A stretch of DNA of 64,000 nucleotides from Perkinsus olseni. Lineage: Eukaryota > Perkinsozoa > Perkinsida > Perkinsidae. The notes under the pieces were generated by a model that saw only the letters and a program-made list of their open reading frames with translations, ran no database searches and was not told the DNA's origin. Numbering within the stretch: position 1 is the first letter of the stretch; every line of letters starts with the position of its first letter. Positions 1 to 10,230 of this stretch are shown here, piece by piece. Location: assembly GCA_013115135.1 (NCBI GenBank), contig JABANP010000150.1, forward strand, positions 1 to 64,000, given 5' to 3'. Both the position numbers and the translations under genes were made by a program.

Positions 1-2458
1 AAGCTCCTCCGGATGCAGCCAATGACCTGATCAATAAGTCCAGCAACTCGAGGATGTTGAACCAATGTCAGAAGTATCTCGGAGCATGCTGACACAGCTC
101 TGGCCTACCAATGCTGACAGGTCATTCCAATACAGCGTAATCTCTCGGTGGCGAAGGCCGACCGTGGGAAGCTTCATCAGAGTCCCATAGGAAGGCGGTA
201 ATCTTCCACCCACCAGACATTCCGGAACTGGCCTCGACCATGAGGGCAGGAAGTCACAGGTAGCGTAGACCTTAGGAGCGATATCACGTCAGCAGGCGTT
301 AAAGGAGGAACCCTCTAACCCAGCGGCGGCGAGATACTGGCCTCTATGTCAGTATCAGTATACCGTGAGACATCAGCCCTAAAGGAAGTAGACGTCGAAG
401 ACGGAGCCGGCACTGGCCTGAGTGTCAGTGGTACCCTCAGTCAAAGTTGAGAGACCTCAGTGGACGGAACCACGAACGAAGAGACACTAGCCTCGTCGCT
501 GGCCCTAGGAGAAGTCGTAGGACTGAAGAACGTCCTGGATCAATCAACCAACCTTGATGTCATCATCATCAAGGGACGATACCGCAATCTGGCCGAGGTC
601 AGCAACAAAGAACCACGCCGTCGTTCCGAACCTGGCCATCCTCAGGTCCATCCACCGCAAGAACGGGAAACGGACAAGGAGGCGAACTCATCAGTGAAAC
701 TCAGATCCACAAGGGACAGGTTGCGAAGACAGCGAGGCGGGCCGAGGATGGAAACAGTCCATCCGGGATCAGCCGGAGCCACAAAGGAACTCACGAACTC
801 GAGGTAGACGATGCCACAGGAACCGGAGCCGCAGTGTCGGGACCAGAGCTCGTGGAGCAGTACCAGGCGGCGCTGAAGCCAGCTGGCCTGATAGCAGTAA
901 CCACGGGAAGTCTCTCGGCGGAGGTCGTTGAGGTGGAGGCAGGACGAGGCGGATGCTGAGGCTTCGATCGGGCGGAAGAGAGGAGCACCTCCTGGCCCAG
1001 GTAGCAACTACTGCAGACGATCTGGCTGGAGCCGGAGGCACCGTCGACGATGACGAACTGACGACGGTTCATCCGCAGCAGGACGTGGATAAGCAACTGG
1101 CCTCGCCTCAAACCTAGCACACACTGCAGGGAATAAGCTCTACCAGCCTGAGACAAACCCCTGCGGAATCTTATTGAGCTCCCTGATCAAACGGGACTGG
1201 CCGTGGACCCAGCAAAGGCTCTTGCGACGAAGGGACTGAAACGACGTAAGCTGGCCGCATTGGGTCCAACAGATGAGACGACCAATCCTAGGCTGCAGAG
1301 TACACCCAAATTTCTGGCCAAACTTAGCTTCTAAGCGATCTAGCGAGAGCTAACAAACGCCGAAGGACAGAAGGAATATCCTTCTCTCCTGGCCGGAAAA
1401 CCTCGAAGACCATCGACCGTGACTCCAATCAGTCCGGGTGGTCGAGATAAAATGCGAAGCTGAGCGGACTTCTTACCGAGAGATCGAAACAACGACAAAT
1501 GCTGGCCAGTCGAATGGCTCACGACACGACGAACCAAACGATCAAGAATCGCTTCATCATCACGCTGGCCTAGCAACGCCGAAACAGACGACACGGACTG
1601 CACACCGAGTCGCTTTAAATAGAGAGCGACAAGCATTGCAGAAAAGGACTCCGCTCTCGGGATAATAAAGGTGCTGGCCAAGAAATTAAAAAGAGTCTGA
1701 GCGCTCAATATGAGAGCCGAGATCTGGCCCGAAGGTCGGCACAACCTCCGCACCATGTACAGCCACATGATAAGTCCCAAACCAACTTCATCTGGCCCAG
1801 GACACCACCCAGCCACAAGACTCATGAACTCTTTGTGTCGGCGAACGGAGAGCCGTAGGCAACGACGCAACGCCTCAACGCAGACTTGCTGGCCGCATAC
1901 ACCCATCTTGGCGTAGAACGAGCCGATAGCGCAGGAGCAGTAGCCAAAGCCTGACTATGACGATCATGAGACTGGCCTGAACCACAACCCGGAATGAGAG
2001 GACGTTCCCGAGGGTGTACCAGGGTTGGCGAACATATCCGACCCTGGGTCATACACTGGCCTGGTGGCGACGGGGGTGCCTGGATCCCACAATAGGTATT
2101 CCGCAACGGTGGTGGCTGGCCCAAGACCCAGGTAACGCAGCGCCTTCGAGCAATACATCTTCAATTGCTGGAAGCACGGACATCAGTACAATGACGCTGC
2201 GAAAGAGAAATAATAAACATCTCGAGCAGTTCAATGCACACGCGTGCAACAATTCCAAGTGACGCAGACCGAGCAACGACAATCACTCTGGCCTTACACG
2301 CAGATCGAACCACGAGATCCAATAATAACGTAATCGCCACGTGTCAAGATTCCGGACTCTAAAACACGTCAATGCGAAGACTAGGGAGCCCGTAAACGAA
2401 CGAAACGAACAGAGATATCGCTCGCCCGGCGCCCGGCGGTTACGATTCACAATAACCG
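1..2458 (-). other. Noncoding 3' region of the LTR retrotransposon
   Basis: No convincing ORF lies downstream of pol; the longest candidates are short and lack recognisable motifs. The stretch still belongs to the element because it keeps the hexamer CTGGCC, which I find at about 24 places between 100 and 2288, mostly 50-130 bases apart. No copy of the presumed LTR at 8847-9160 is visible here, so the 3' LTR is either outside the window or has diverged beyond recognition. A 3' noncoding region of at least 2.4 kb is long for this class of element. Nothing else functional is seen. Confidence 0.55.
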
Positions 2459-5400
2459 TTACTCCTCCTCGCTCGAGGACTTCCTCAAGGCAAGGGGAAC
2501 GTAAGTCGATGGATCAAACCTCGAAGGTGGAGGACGTCTGGCCCGAAACGGGCGGGGGCTGCTAGCTGGCCTCTGCGGACTGGGCTCTTCTGCTGGCGCG
2601 GCAACGTGTGCTTCCTCGACAGCATCTTGATTGACATTATCCTCCTCTGGAAGCATGGATGGCGGATGCGACGAACTGGACTGAGAACCAGAACTGCCAT
2701 GCCTAGCTTCATCGTTACCTTCGATGACCTCCCTCGCAGGATCAGAACCCCCATCTCCCGACTCATGAGACGAAGAAGTTCCTGACCCTGAGGTAGGTGG
2801 CGATCCTTCACTTCCATGACTGGCCTGAACACCAGCCACTTCAGGTACAGCTTCCGGATCGTCTGGAGACTGGCCAGGCGAACCTTCAGCTCGTGAGGAG
2901 GGTTCCGACGGCACCGACCGGAAGTCTTCGTCAGGGACGGAGACATCAGCGGCGTCAATGTCAGAGTGCTCCTCAACCGGTGCTTGAGGGGGTTGTTCCA
3001 CAACCTCTTCTTCAACCTCGTCGTGGTTATCAATGTCCTCCGGACCTTCATCACATCGATCATCTTCTTGCTCGTCTATCTGAGCCTCCAGAACACCATC
3101 TTCTGGCCACGCCCAACGCACGCGACGCTCAGAATCCGCACGATCACTAGCTCTACTCACAGCACGAGCAATATCAAAATTTTCAATCCTGCTACCCCGC
3201 GACTCACCGCTAGCAATCGTCGCATTCTCACCATCAACCAACCTCTCCCCTCCCTCACCAAACGAAGACCCAACAAAATCAGAAGGAGCCGGCGGAATAG
3301 CTGGCCCCGACGCTCCGTCGTGCACAGAAACAGATTTATCATCAAGAATAACAATATCACTGTGATGCACTGTTGAAGGGGGAGCAAGTGGATGACGTGG
3401 GAGATCCTCAGGTTGAGGTGGTGGCGGTGGATGTCGAACGATGCCCAAGTGAGCGGGTATCTGAGCAGGTTGAATAGGATCAATATGCAAATGATCAACC
3501 GAGATGATACGAGACTGGCCAGAGGTTTCATGAAGAACCTCAACAGACTTCGTAATCGGTCCTGGCAGAATCCTTCGAATATACCATCCCGTCTGCCAAA
3601 CAGGAGACAGCTTGTTGGCACGTCCCCGAGGGTTCGGAAACGTCTTAAGCTGAACTCTTTGGCCAACAAAGAATACACGTGCTCTGGCCTTACGATCATA
3701 GAAATACTTCTGACGACTACCCGCGTAGGACACATACATATCAACAGTATCCTGAATCCGAGCACGAGTTCGACGAAGCTCTTCAGTCCACGACAGTGGA
3801 TCATGAAGCCGTAACGAATCATGAAACACTGGGAAGGGACCAATAGGTGGTTCTCTTCCGAACATAAGGAAGAAAGGCGTCTGGCCAGTACTAGCATGAA
3901 CACTAGTATTATAAGCCCATAACAGTGGACGAAGCCTGGCCAACCAATCACCCGAATGATCAACATGAGTGCGAAGCATAGCTAATAGAGTTTGATTAAA
4001 CCTCTCTACTAGTCCGTTGCCTTGCGGATGATAAACCGAGCATTGCACATGCTTACAGCCGAGATCCGACAAGACGTGCTTAAAGATGCGACTCTCGAAC
4101 GCTGGCCCAGAGTCACTCATTACCCTGACCGGCGGACCGAAATGAGCAAATAAAGCATACAACGGCGCTAAAGCACTCATAGCCGTTTCATCCGTGACCG
4201 GAAAAGCTTCACCGAATTTAGTAAAATAATCTATGACCACCAGTAACTTAGAAAACTGGCCAACCGGCGAGGTCAGTGATAAGAAATCTATAGCAACAGT
4301 GTGCCAAGGACGCCCTACCGGAATAGTCACCAGATCCATCGGGGGTACTGGTGCATTCTTAGCTGCTAGGCATCGAGCACAACGACAAGTATAATTCTCT
4401 ACATCACTGGCCATGTTGGGCCAATAACACGTATATCCCAACTTCTCAGAAACACGCTTCTTTCCAAAATGACCATCCTCGTCATGGAACTGGCCTAGTA
4501 CCGCGGGCCTAAGCCCTTCTGGCACAACCGGAACCAATCGAGGCATATCATCCGGAAGAGGTCGAACACGACGAACGAGGACTCCGTCAATAACGTCTAA
4601 CTGGCCCCAGACCTTACGATATGGCACATATTCCGTGCCCGGCAATTCATTACGAGCTAGAGGGCTAGGGTCTAGACGACGATGTAGAACAACCGATAGA
4701 AGAGGATCCAATTCCTGAGACCGACGCACCTCATCAGCAGTCCATCGAGAAACGAGCGTAAGAATACACAAGAGACTCGGGCCGAAGAATCGACTCTGGC
4801 CAGCAGCGGGCTCCCCTCGGGATGCCACCGCAGCGGCTGACGACACATGAGGCTTAGAAACAGAATCAGCGGCTAACAACTTAGAAGCCTGGCCCTTCGG
4901 TGAGCCAGGTGGTGCTGTCGAAGGGTTATACACCACACGAGATAAAGCATCTGCATTGATGTTCTTGGCACCTTCCTTATAACGCACGGTAAACTTAAAT
5001 GCTTGTAGTGCGAGCAACCATCTGGCCACCTTGGGACTGCAGGACTTCTTAATCCACGAAAGAGGGCGATGATCAGAGAAGCAAATGACCTCGAGGGGGT
5101 AACCTAGAATAAAATGCTCAAAGTGCAGTAAGCTCTTGAGAAGCGCGTAGGCCTCTTTCTCATACACTGGCCAATTGAGCTGTGACCCCGACAATGCTTG
5201 ACTGTAATAGCCAACCGGTCTACCATTTTGTTCTAGGACCCCTCCTATAGCATAGTCACTAGCGTCTGTACACAACTGGAATGGTTGATCAAAGTCCGGA
5301 TATGCCAAATAAGGCAATATAGCTAGAGCCGCTTTTAATTCATAAAAACTGGCCTCATGTTCGTCACTCCAAGTGTCTTCTAATTTCGGATCATCATTCT

Positions 5401-7729
5401 TACACAACGTTAAAATACGCTGAAGAGGTCTAGCGTGGTCCGGAAAATCAGGAATGAATTCTCTATAGTAACCAGCTAACCCCAAGAAGGAGCGCAACTC
5501 CACAGCATTCTGCGGAGCTGGCCACTTCGTAATTGCTTCAACCTTATTAATAGCTGGTCTCATACCTTCACCATCGAAGACGTGAGCGAGGTACTCCACC
5601 TCAGGCATACCGAAGTCGCACTTCTCGGCCGACAAGGTCAAATTGTACCTGGCCAAGCGTTGAAACACAATACGCAGGTGCTCCAAGTGCGTCTCCGGAT
5701 CAGGAGAAAAGACGAGGATGTCGTCCAAATAAACCTTCACAAATGGCAAGTCGGCGAGGATGCGGTCCATACCCTTCTGAAATCTGGCCGGCGCATTGGA
5801 CAATCCGAATGGCATCCTTTTCCATTGGTACAACGGAAACCCTGGCCCGGGACAGAACGCCGTTTTATGGCGATCCTCCGGAGCCACTCGGAACTGCCAA
5901 TAGCCTGATTTCAGATCTAGAGTTGAAAATACTTTGGCGCCTTGGAGGTGCTCCTGCACGTCATCTGGCCTTGGAATCAAATATGAATCCAAGACTGCGA
6001 CATCATTGAGCTTGCGGTAGTCAATGCACATCCGACATTTCCCATTCTTCTTAGGCACATACACACACGGGAAACGATAAGGGGACGATGACAACTCGAT
6101 AACGTCGCTGGCCAACATGTCGTCGAGCATCGCTTGCACCTCCTCCCTCCACTTGTGAGGTATCCTTCTTATCTTCTCCGCAATGGGGACATCCGTCAGC
6201 AGGGGGATCTGATGATCCATCTCCGTAAATTCTCCTGGCCTGACTGTAAACAATTGCGCATACTCATTGCACAACCGTCTATAAGGCTCATAACGAGGCT
6301 CATCCGGAAAAGCAGGCATTTCTAGCGCTTCATCTTGGAAGTCAGGGACGGCAAAGCGCATAGGACCCGCAATGTCGTCATCCTTCATATCATCCGGATC
6401 TACGTCCTCATCTGGCCAAGTCTCAGGCGGAGTCAACCCCTCTAACGGCACACGCGAAGGTAATTGCGTAGGGCCTGTCACTTCCGGCGTCCGGGCTTCA
6501 CGGACCGTACAAATAACTGGCCGTGACCGTCCGTCGTGAGTCGGAACAGAGCCCAACAAAATGTCATAATTATGGGTAACCTGGCCTGGCGCTCCAGGAG
6601 ATATAACTCCTGGCCCCTCCGAGGCCTGTGCTGAGCCCAGGTTGTCCACTTGCACACCTTGCTCGCAATAACTTGCGACTGGCGATGTTGTGGAGTTCCC
6701 CGGCCCCAGCAAGGTACCCTCTACAAACTCAACATGGCCCTTGGGCTGACAACCCAACGGAGCCACAAGATCTTCACCAGTCTGAATGGCAACCGTTGCC
6801 ACAACCGGTGACATCATCGATGGTACCGATGAATCTGTCGAATACTCCTCATAATTAGCCTCAATACTAGCTCGGCGTCGACGCTGACGACGTTCACGTC
6901 GATTACCGTGGTGTCCAGGTCTCCGACCTCGTCGCTTGGGCAGAGACGACTCTTGATCAGACACCAACTCCGTAGCCTTCGGTACCACATTGGCTACTGG
7001 CCGAGCAGGGCGTAGTACAACAGAGGGAGAATAATGGGTCGTGTCCACAACCGACTTCGGGGGCTGGCCTAACGCTCGTACCAACCCACCCAATGACGTA
7101 GTAAACCACGGCATAGGAGACTTCTCTTCGGTAGGCACAACCAATACTGGGGGGTTACCACTGGTAAGAAGGTCAATACCAAAATGACATAAAAAATCGT
7201 GTCCAAGAACCACATCATAGTACAGCTCTTCCACCACCATAGCTGATATCGTAAAACCCACACTGGCCATCTCCTCCTCGCTTCCCTGAGGCTGCCACTC
7301 GCCCCAGGGGTCCTTGAACACAGCGGTGTCATACAATAAATAATTAATTACCATACCTCCCACCAGACGACATGGAGTCTGATCCACCGTAATCAATTCC
7401 ATACCTGGAATCGAACGAATCTGGCCCCACATAGCCCGCGGGACTGCGTCCTTTGAGACTATAGTGTGGCAACTCCCTGTATCAACCAGAGTCCGCAACA
7501 ACGGGCTACGAGCTCCAGACACAGGGCAACTCAGCACTCCACGTACGAAGGAACCACCCTTCCCTCCAAAGGTAGATATAACAATACTTTTACTCTCAGA
7601 TACATTACGAGTCAGAAAATCAATTACAGGCGAAACTGTCGCAGAAATGTTACAGCCGGTAGCCGGCGGTCGCTGGCCAGGCGGCCGCCCTACTCGTTTC
7701 CCTGGCCCTTGCGGGCCCTCTGAGGACAC
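2459..7729 (-). CDS. pol: Ty3/gypsy-type pol polyprotein (PR-RT-RNaseH-IN)
   Basis: Single open frame of about 1756 residues encoding the replication enzymes of an LTR retrotransposon. Order seen: aspartic protease with DTG at residues 83-85; reverse transcriptase with YLDD at 667-670; RNase H with a TDAS motif (Asp 822); integrase with an H/C zinc-binding segment near 1075-1120; and catalytic D1148, D1206 and E1242, the last two exactly 35 residues apart (DD35E). PR-RT-RH-IN is the Ty3/gypsy order. The last ~300 residues are acidic, Ser/Pro-rich low complexity with no chromodomain seen. The frame opens just after a TAG near 7740 with no ATG start, so it is probably reached from gag by -1 frameshifting. 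The frame is intact, so the copy may be young. Confidence 0.95.
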   Translation of the reverse strand: MSSEGPQGPGKRVGRPPGQRPPATGCNISATVSPVIDFLTRNVSESKSIVISTFGGKGGSFVRGVLSCPVSGARSPLLRTLVDTGSCHTIVSKDAVPRAMWGQIRSIPGMELITVDQTPCRLVGGMVINYLLYDTAVFKDPWGEWQPQGSEEEMASVGFTISAMVVEELYYDVVLGHDFLCHFGIDLLTSGNPPVLVVPTEEKSPMPWFTTSLGGLVRALGQPPKSVVDTTHYSPSVVLRPARPVANVVPKATELVSDQESSLPKRRGRRPGHHGNRRERRQRRRRASIEANYEEYSTDSSVPSMMSPVVATVAIQTGEDLVAPLGCQPKGHVEFVEGTLLGPGNSTTSPVASYCEQGVQVDNLGSAQASEGPGVISPGAPGQVTHNYDILLGSVPTHDGRSRPVICTVREARTPEVTGPTQLPSRVPLEGLTPPETWPDEDVDPDDMKDDDIAGPMRFAVPDFQDEALEMPAFPDEPRYEPYRRLCNEYAQLFTVRPGEFTEMDHQIPLLTDVPIAEKIRRIPHKWREEVQAMLDDMLASDVIELSSSPYRFPCVYVPKKNGKCRMCIDYRKLNDVAVLDSYLIPRPDDVQEHLQGAKVFSTLDLKSGYWQFRVAPEDRHKTAFCPGPGFPLYQWKRMPFGLSNAPARFQKGMDRILADLPFVKVYLDDILVFSPDPETHLEHLRIVFQRLARYNLTLSAEKCDFGMPEVEYLAHVFDGEGMRPAINKVEAITKWPAPQNAVELRSFLGLAGYYREFIPDFPDHARPLQRILTLCKNDDPKLEDTWSDEHEASFYELKAALAILPYLAYPDFDQPFQLCTDASDYAIGGVLEQNGRPVGYYSQALSGSQLNWPVYEKEAYALLKSLLHFEHFILGYPLEVICFSDHRPLSWIKKSCSPKVARWLLALQAFKFTVRYKEGAKNINADALSRVVYNPSTAPPGSPKGQASKLLAADSVSKPHVSSAAAVASRGEPAAGQSRFFGPSLLCILTLVSRWTADEVRRSQELDPLLSVVLHRRLDPSPLARNELPGTEYVPYRKVWGQLDVIDGVLVRRVRPLPDDMPRLVPVVPEGLRPAVLGQFHDEDGHFGKKRVSEKLGYTCYWPNMASDVENYTCRCARCLAAKNAPVPPMDLVTIPVGRPWHTVAIDFLSLTSPVGQFSKLLVVIDYFTKFGEAFPVTDETAMSALAPLYALFAHFGPPVRVMSDSGPAFESRIFKHVLSDLGCKHVQCSVYHPQGNGLVERFNQTLLAMLRTHVDHSGDWLARLRPLLWAYNTSVHASTGQTPFFLMFGREPPIGPFPVFHDSLRLHDPLSWTEELRRTRARIQDTVDMYVSYAGSRQKYFYDRKARARVFFVGQRVQLKTFPNPRGRANKLSPVWQTGWYIRRILPGPITKSVEVLHETSGQSRIISVDHLHIDPIQPAQIPAHLGIVRHPPPPPQPEDLPRHPLAPPSTVHHSDIVILDDKSVSVHDGASGPAIPPAPSDFVGSSFGEGGERLVDGENATIASGESRGSRIENFDIARAVSRASDRADSERRVRWAWPEDGVLEAQIDEQEDDRCDEGPEDIDNHDEVEEEVVEQPPQAPVEEHSDIDAADVSVPDEDFRSVPSEPSSRAEGSPGQSPDDPEAVPEVAGVQASHGSEGSPPTSGSGTSSSHESGDGGSDPAREVIEGNDEARHGSSGSQSSSSHPPSMLPEEDNVNQDAVEEAHVAAPAEEPSPQRPASSPRPFRARRPPPSRFDPSTYVPLALRKSSSEEE

Positions 7730-8802
7730 CTCCTAGCCATGTGTCCTTCCTTCCCACAGATGAAGCAACCCTTCTCATGCTTCTTCTTCGTACACAGGTG
7801 GGTCAAGTGTGGACCCTCACATATGCCACACTTCCTCAATCCTTGCGGACGACCTTGTCCTTGCTGACCCTGCTGCTTTTTCACAGTCTGCAAGACCTGG
7901 CCAAGTCCTTCCGTCACAGGCTGAAATATCTCTCGGAGGGACCTAGTCATCATAGCCTCGAACTCCGCTTGCGTCGGTACGGGCTTCTCCGGGCCCGTCT
8001 TATCATTGGGCAAGCCCGCAGCCACTGCCTTGCTGGCCTGTGCCGAAGCCTTGTAGTCATCCACAATATCGCAGATATCCTTGATAGTCCGTGGCGATCT
8101 CTTCCTAAGCTCTGGTTGCGCCGCCAGTGGCGCAGCTTCCACGCAACGATCAAATATCTGTCGATCCATAACCTCCTTAGGCAACTTGCTCGTATCTGGA
8201 AGGGCCCTGTTATAATCCTTCATATACCTACTTAATCTGGCTGCGAACGCCGAAAAGGGTTGGCGACCATCCCAGGATAATCCATGGAACGCCTTCAAAA
8301 TCTCATCCGGTTGCCAACGCGCGAACAGCCCGAGGAGCATCTCCTTATCACTGGCCCAGTCCTCCTTGGTAGCCAACGTCTCCCAGGAGTCGAAATAATC
8401 ATCCTCCAGGTACAATCCAAGAGTAGCTGCACGGACTTCGTTAGGCCAGTGAGCCGCCTCGGCCGCCGCCTCATAGCGTTTCAACCATACGCGAAAATCA
8501 GTAGTCCCATCGTACCCAGCAGGCATACGATTAGTAATCTGGACGTTCACAGAGCTCCTCACTCTTGCGGGATCATTCTGTCTTGCTGGGGTCGTGTCCT
8601 GCGTGGCTGGTGCCGTGGAACTGGCCGCCCGACTGGCCGCGACCTCCTCAAGGAGTTCGTTGTACTGCTGTGCTGCGGTTCTGGCCATGTCGGTGAGTTG
8701 TGCCATCTGCTCGTCAGTAAGACCCCACGCTTGACCCCGTTCTGTCGCTTCATTAGCGGCAACGTCAACATCAATCGGTGATCTAGCCGATCCAGAACTC
8801 AT
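7690..8802 (-). CDS. gag: Retrotransposon Gag with zinc knuckles
   Basis: A 370-residue ORF preceding pol. It forms the particle and binds element RNA. Near the C-terminus are two Cys/His clusters: residues 325-337 (C-x2-C-x3-H-x4-C, a variant spacing) and 346-359 (C-x2-C-x4-H-x4-C, the canonical CCHC knuckle). The upstream part matches the general Gag layout: a charged N-terminus, then a helical W-rich region with LF-x-RWQPDE. The gene overlaps pol by about 40 bases in the -1 frame, and its stop TAG lies one codon after a GGGAAAC heptamer. Start: ATG at 8802, about 45 bases downstream (element sense) of the presumed LTR end and primer-binding site. Confidence 0.92.
   Translation of the reverse strand: MSSGSARSPIDVDVAANEATERGQAWGLTDEQMAQLTDMARTAAQQYNELLEEVAASRAASSTAPATQDTTPARQNDPARVRSSVNVQITNRMPAGYDGTTDFRVWLKRYEAAAEAAHWPNEVRAATLGLYLEDDYFDSWETLATKEDWASDKEMLLGLFARWQPDEILKAFHGLSWDGRQPFSAFAARLSRYMKDYNRALPDTSKLPKEVMDRQIFDRCVEAAPLAAQPELRKRSPRTIKDICDIVDDYKASAQASKAVAAGLPNDKTGPEKPVPTQAEFEAMMTRSLREIFQPVTEGLGQVLQTVKKQQGQQGQGRPQGLRKCGICEGPHLTHLCTKKKHEKGCFICGKEGHMARRCPQRARKGQGNE
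7696..7702 (-). promoter_or_regulatory. -1 ribosomal frameshift slippery heptamer GGGAAAC
   Basis: In gag sense the sequence reads CAG GGA AAC GAG TAG, so G GGA AAC is an X XXY YYZ heptamer in exactly the zero-frame register needed for -1 slippage. After slippage the ribosome reads AAA CGA GTA in the pol frame. GC-rich sequence follows directly, including GGCGG...CCGCC and GCCGG-CTA-CCGGC pairings that could form the stimulatory structure. GGGAAAC is a known slippery class in retroelements. The structure is inferred by eye. Confidence 0.8.
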
Positions 8803-8835
8803 ATTCGTTGTTGTGCTTGGTGTCAGAACAAGGAG

Positions 8836-8844
8836 CTGCTACCA
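8836..8844 (-). other. Putative primer-binding site (initiator-Met tRNA type)
   Basis: Element sense reads TGGTAGCAG two bases after an LTR-like ...CACA end. This is complementary to the CTGCTACCA 3' end common to eukaryotic initiator Met tRNAs. Only nine bases match before the similarity breaks down. Confidence 0.55.
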
Positions 8845-8846
8845 AT

Positions 8847-9160
8847 TGTGAGGGTTTCAACACAACAACGCTTGTTATCTGATATACGTTAACAGATAAT
8901 AGTCCAGAGTCTGAGCCAAACCAATGCCACCAGAATACCCAAGTGGTACGATACCACAGAAGAGAAGAGAGAAAGGCTACTCTTCCTAGACGGTCTGTCT
9001 ATCTGGCCTCAGCCACGCAAGGCGCCTCACGCTATGCGCATGCGTGCTGGCCTAAAGGGGACAGCGAAGCACAATAAGGATACTGGCCTCGAATGAGTAG
9101 ACGGAAAGAGACTATAGAGACTCAGTCTGATAATTATAGTAATGGTAGGACTGGCCCTGG
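8847..9160 (-). repeat. Putative 5' LTR of the retrotransposon (right boundary uncertain)
   Basis: Inferred from position: it lies between gag and the Ran gene, ends in CA (element sense) two bases before the primer-binding site, and still carries CTGGCC at 9003, 9047, 9083 and 9151, after which the hexamer stops. It contains a perfect 7-bp inverted repeat, TTATCTG...CAGATAA, at 8875-8899. The outer boundary and target duplication cannot be set because the partner LTR is not in the window. Confidence 0.4.
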
Positions 9161-9273
9161 CGTGCGCGCAATACACCAAGGGAGTGACTGCCATCACACG
9201 TCTAGCGCATAATCGTCTTTCCCATCATGGACTTTCTGGAGAACGAAGATTCCTTGCTCAGTTGGTGTTAACT

Positions 9274-10230
9274 ATGGCTCAACAACAGAGTGGAGTACCT
9301 GAGTTCAAACTGCTGTTGGTCGGCGATGGTGGCGTTGGGAAGACTACCTTGGTGAAGCGTCATCTTACAGGAGAGTTCGAGAAGAAGTACATCCCGACGC
9401 TCGGGGTTGAGGTAAAACAACATCCATTTGCTTGACGACAGAAGGGGGAACTAATCTGACCTGTTTTGTATCTTGTATCTTTCAACTAAAGATACGTTTC
9501 ACTTCTCAGGTTCATCCGCTGAAGTTCATGACTAATTGCGGCGAGATCATCTTCAACGTATGGGATACCGCCGGGCAAGAAAAGTTCGGAGGCCTTCGCG
9601 ATGGCTACTACATCCAAGTGAGCGTCTTTCTCTCAATCACGCGTCAATCTCCTAATCCGAGTACCTGTCGTCATCCTTCAGGGCCAATGCGCCATCATCA
9701 TGTTCGACGTGACATCTCGCATTACCTACAAGAACGTTCCCAACTGGCACAGGGACATCGTCCGAGTGTGCGAGAACATCCCAATCGTCCTCGTCGGCAA
9801 CAAGGTTGATGTGAAGGACAGACAGGTAGGTTGATGAAGGTGAAGATCCGCCGGAACTCTGCTTCGGTGTTCAGGTCAAGGCTCGGAATATTCAGTTCCA
9901 CCGCAAGCGCAATCTGCAGTACTATGATCTCTCTGCTCGCTCCAATTACAACTTTGAGAAACCTTTCCTCTGGCTCGCAAGGAGGCTCACTAACCAGCCT
10001 CAGCTTGTTTTCCAGGTGGGTATAGTTCAGTGGGTAATTTTCTCGTCTTCCATTCGATAGAACGCGGGTTCTAATCCGAGGTAGAACATATTAGTATACC
10101 TTCTATCCTTCAGGGTGAGTTCGCCAAGGCCCCCGAGTTCCAGATCAACCCCGAGCTCGTTGCACAACACGAAAGAGAGCTCCAGGCCGCTCAGGACCAG
10201 GCCATTGATGACGATGATGACGACTTGTAA
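9274..10230 (+). CDS. RAN: Ran small GTPase
   Basis: Five exons, 9274-9411, 9510-9617, 9682-9825, 9875-10015 and 10114-10230, join in phase 0 to a 215-residue protein, the normal Ran length. It drives nucleocytoplasmic transport by cycling between GDP and GTP. Seen: P-loop GDGGVGKT (residues 17-24), switch II WDTAGQE, NKVD and SAR guanine-binding motifs, and the acidic C-terminal tail ending in DDDDDL that is specific to Ran. Introns are 98, 64, 49 and 98 bases. Intron 1 holds a GTATCTTT...AAAGATAC hairpin; intron 4 is almost entirely a tRNA-like sequence. The upstream neighbour is the retrotransposon, whose end lies only about 120 bases from this ATG. A CAG just before the start could be a trans-splice acceptor, but no leader is visible. 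Confidence 0.97.
10016..10088 (+). other. tRNA-like element forming Ran intron 4
   Basis: The intron (10016-10113) begins GTGGGTATAGTTCAGTGGGT, where TATAGTTCAGTGGG is an A-box (D-arm) match and GGGTTCTAATCC a T-arm/B-box match, with a degenerate anticodon arm around TCTTCCA between them. The donor GT is the first dinucleotide of the tRNA-like unit. Flanking exons are conserved Ran sequence, so the intron limits are secure. Confidence 0.8.

Noticed and set aside
642..1156. Overlapping minus ORFs of 90-121 codons in the element's 3' region
   Set aside because: Three overlapping frames, no motifs and Ser/Arg-rich composition typical of chance translation.
9142..9273. In-frame upstream start for Ran at 9142
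   Set aside because: The extra 44 residues match no Ran N-terminus and overlap the retrotransposon end; ATG 9274 gives the standard start and length.
10016..10088. Functional tRNA-Gly or tRNA-Glu gene in Ran intron 4
   Set aside because: A-box and B-box are good, but the acceptor stem does not pair and the anticodon stem is mismatched, so I call it tRNA-like rather than a tRNA gene.
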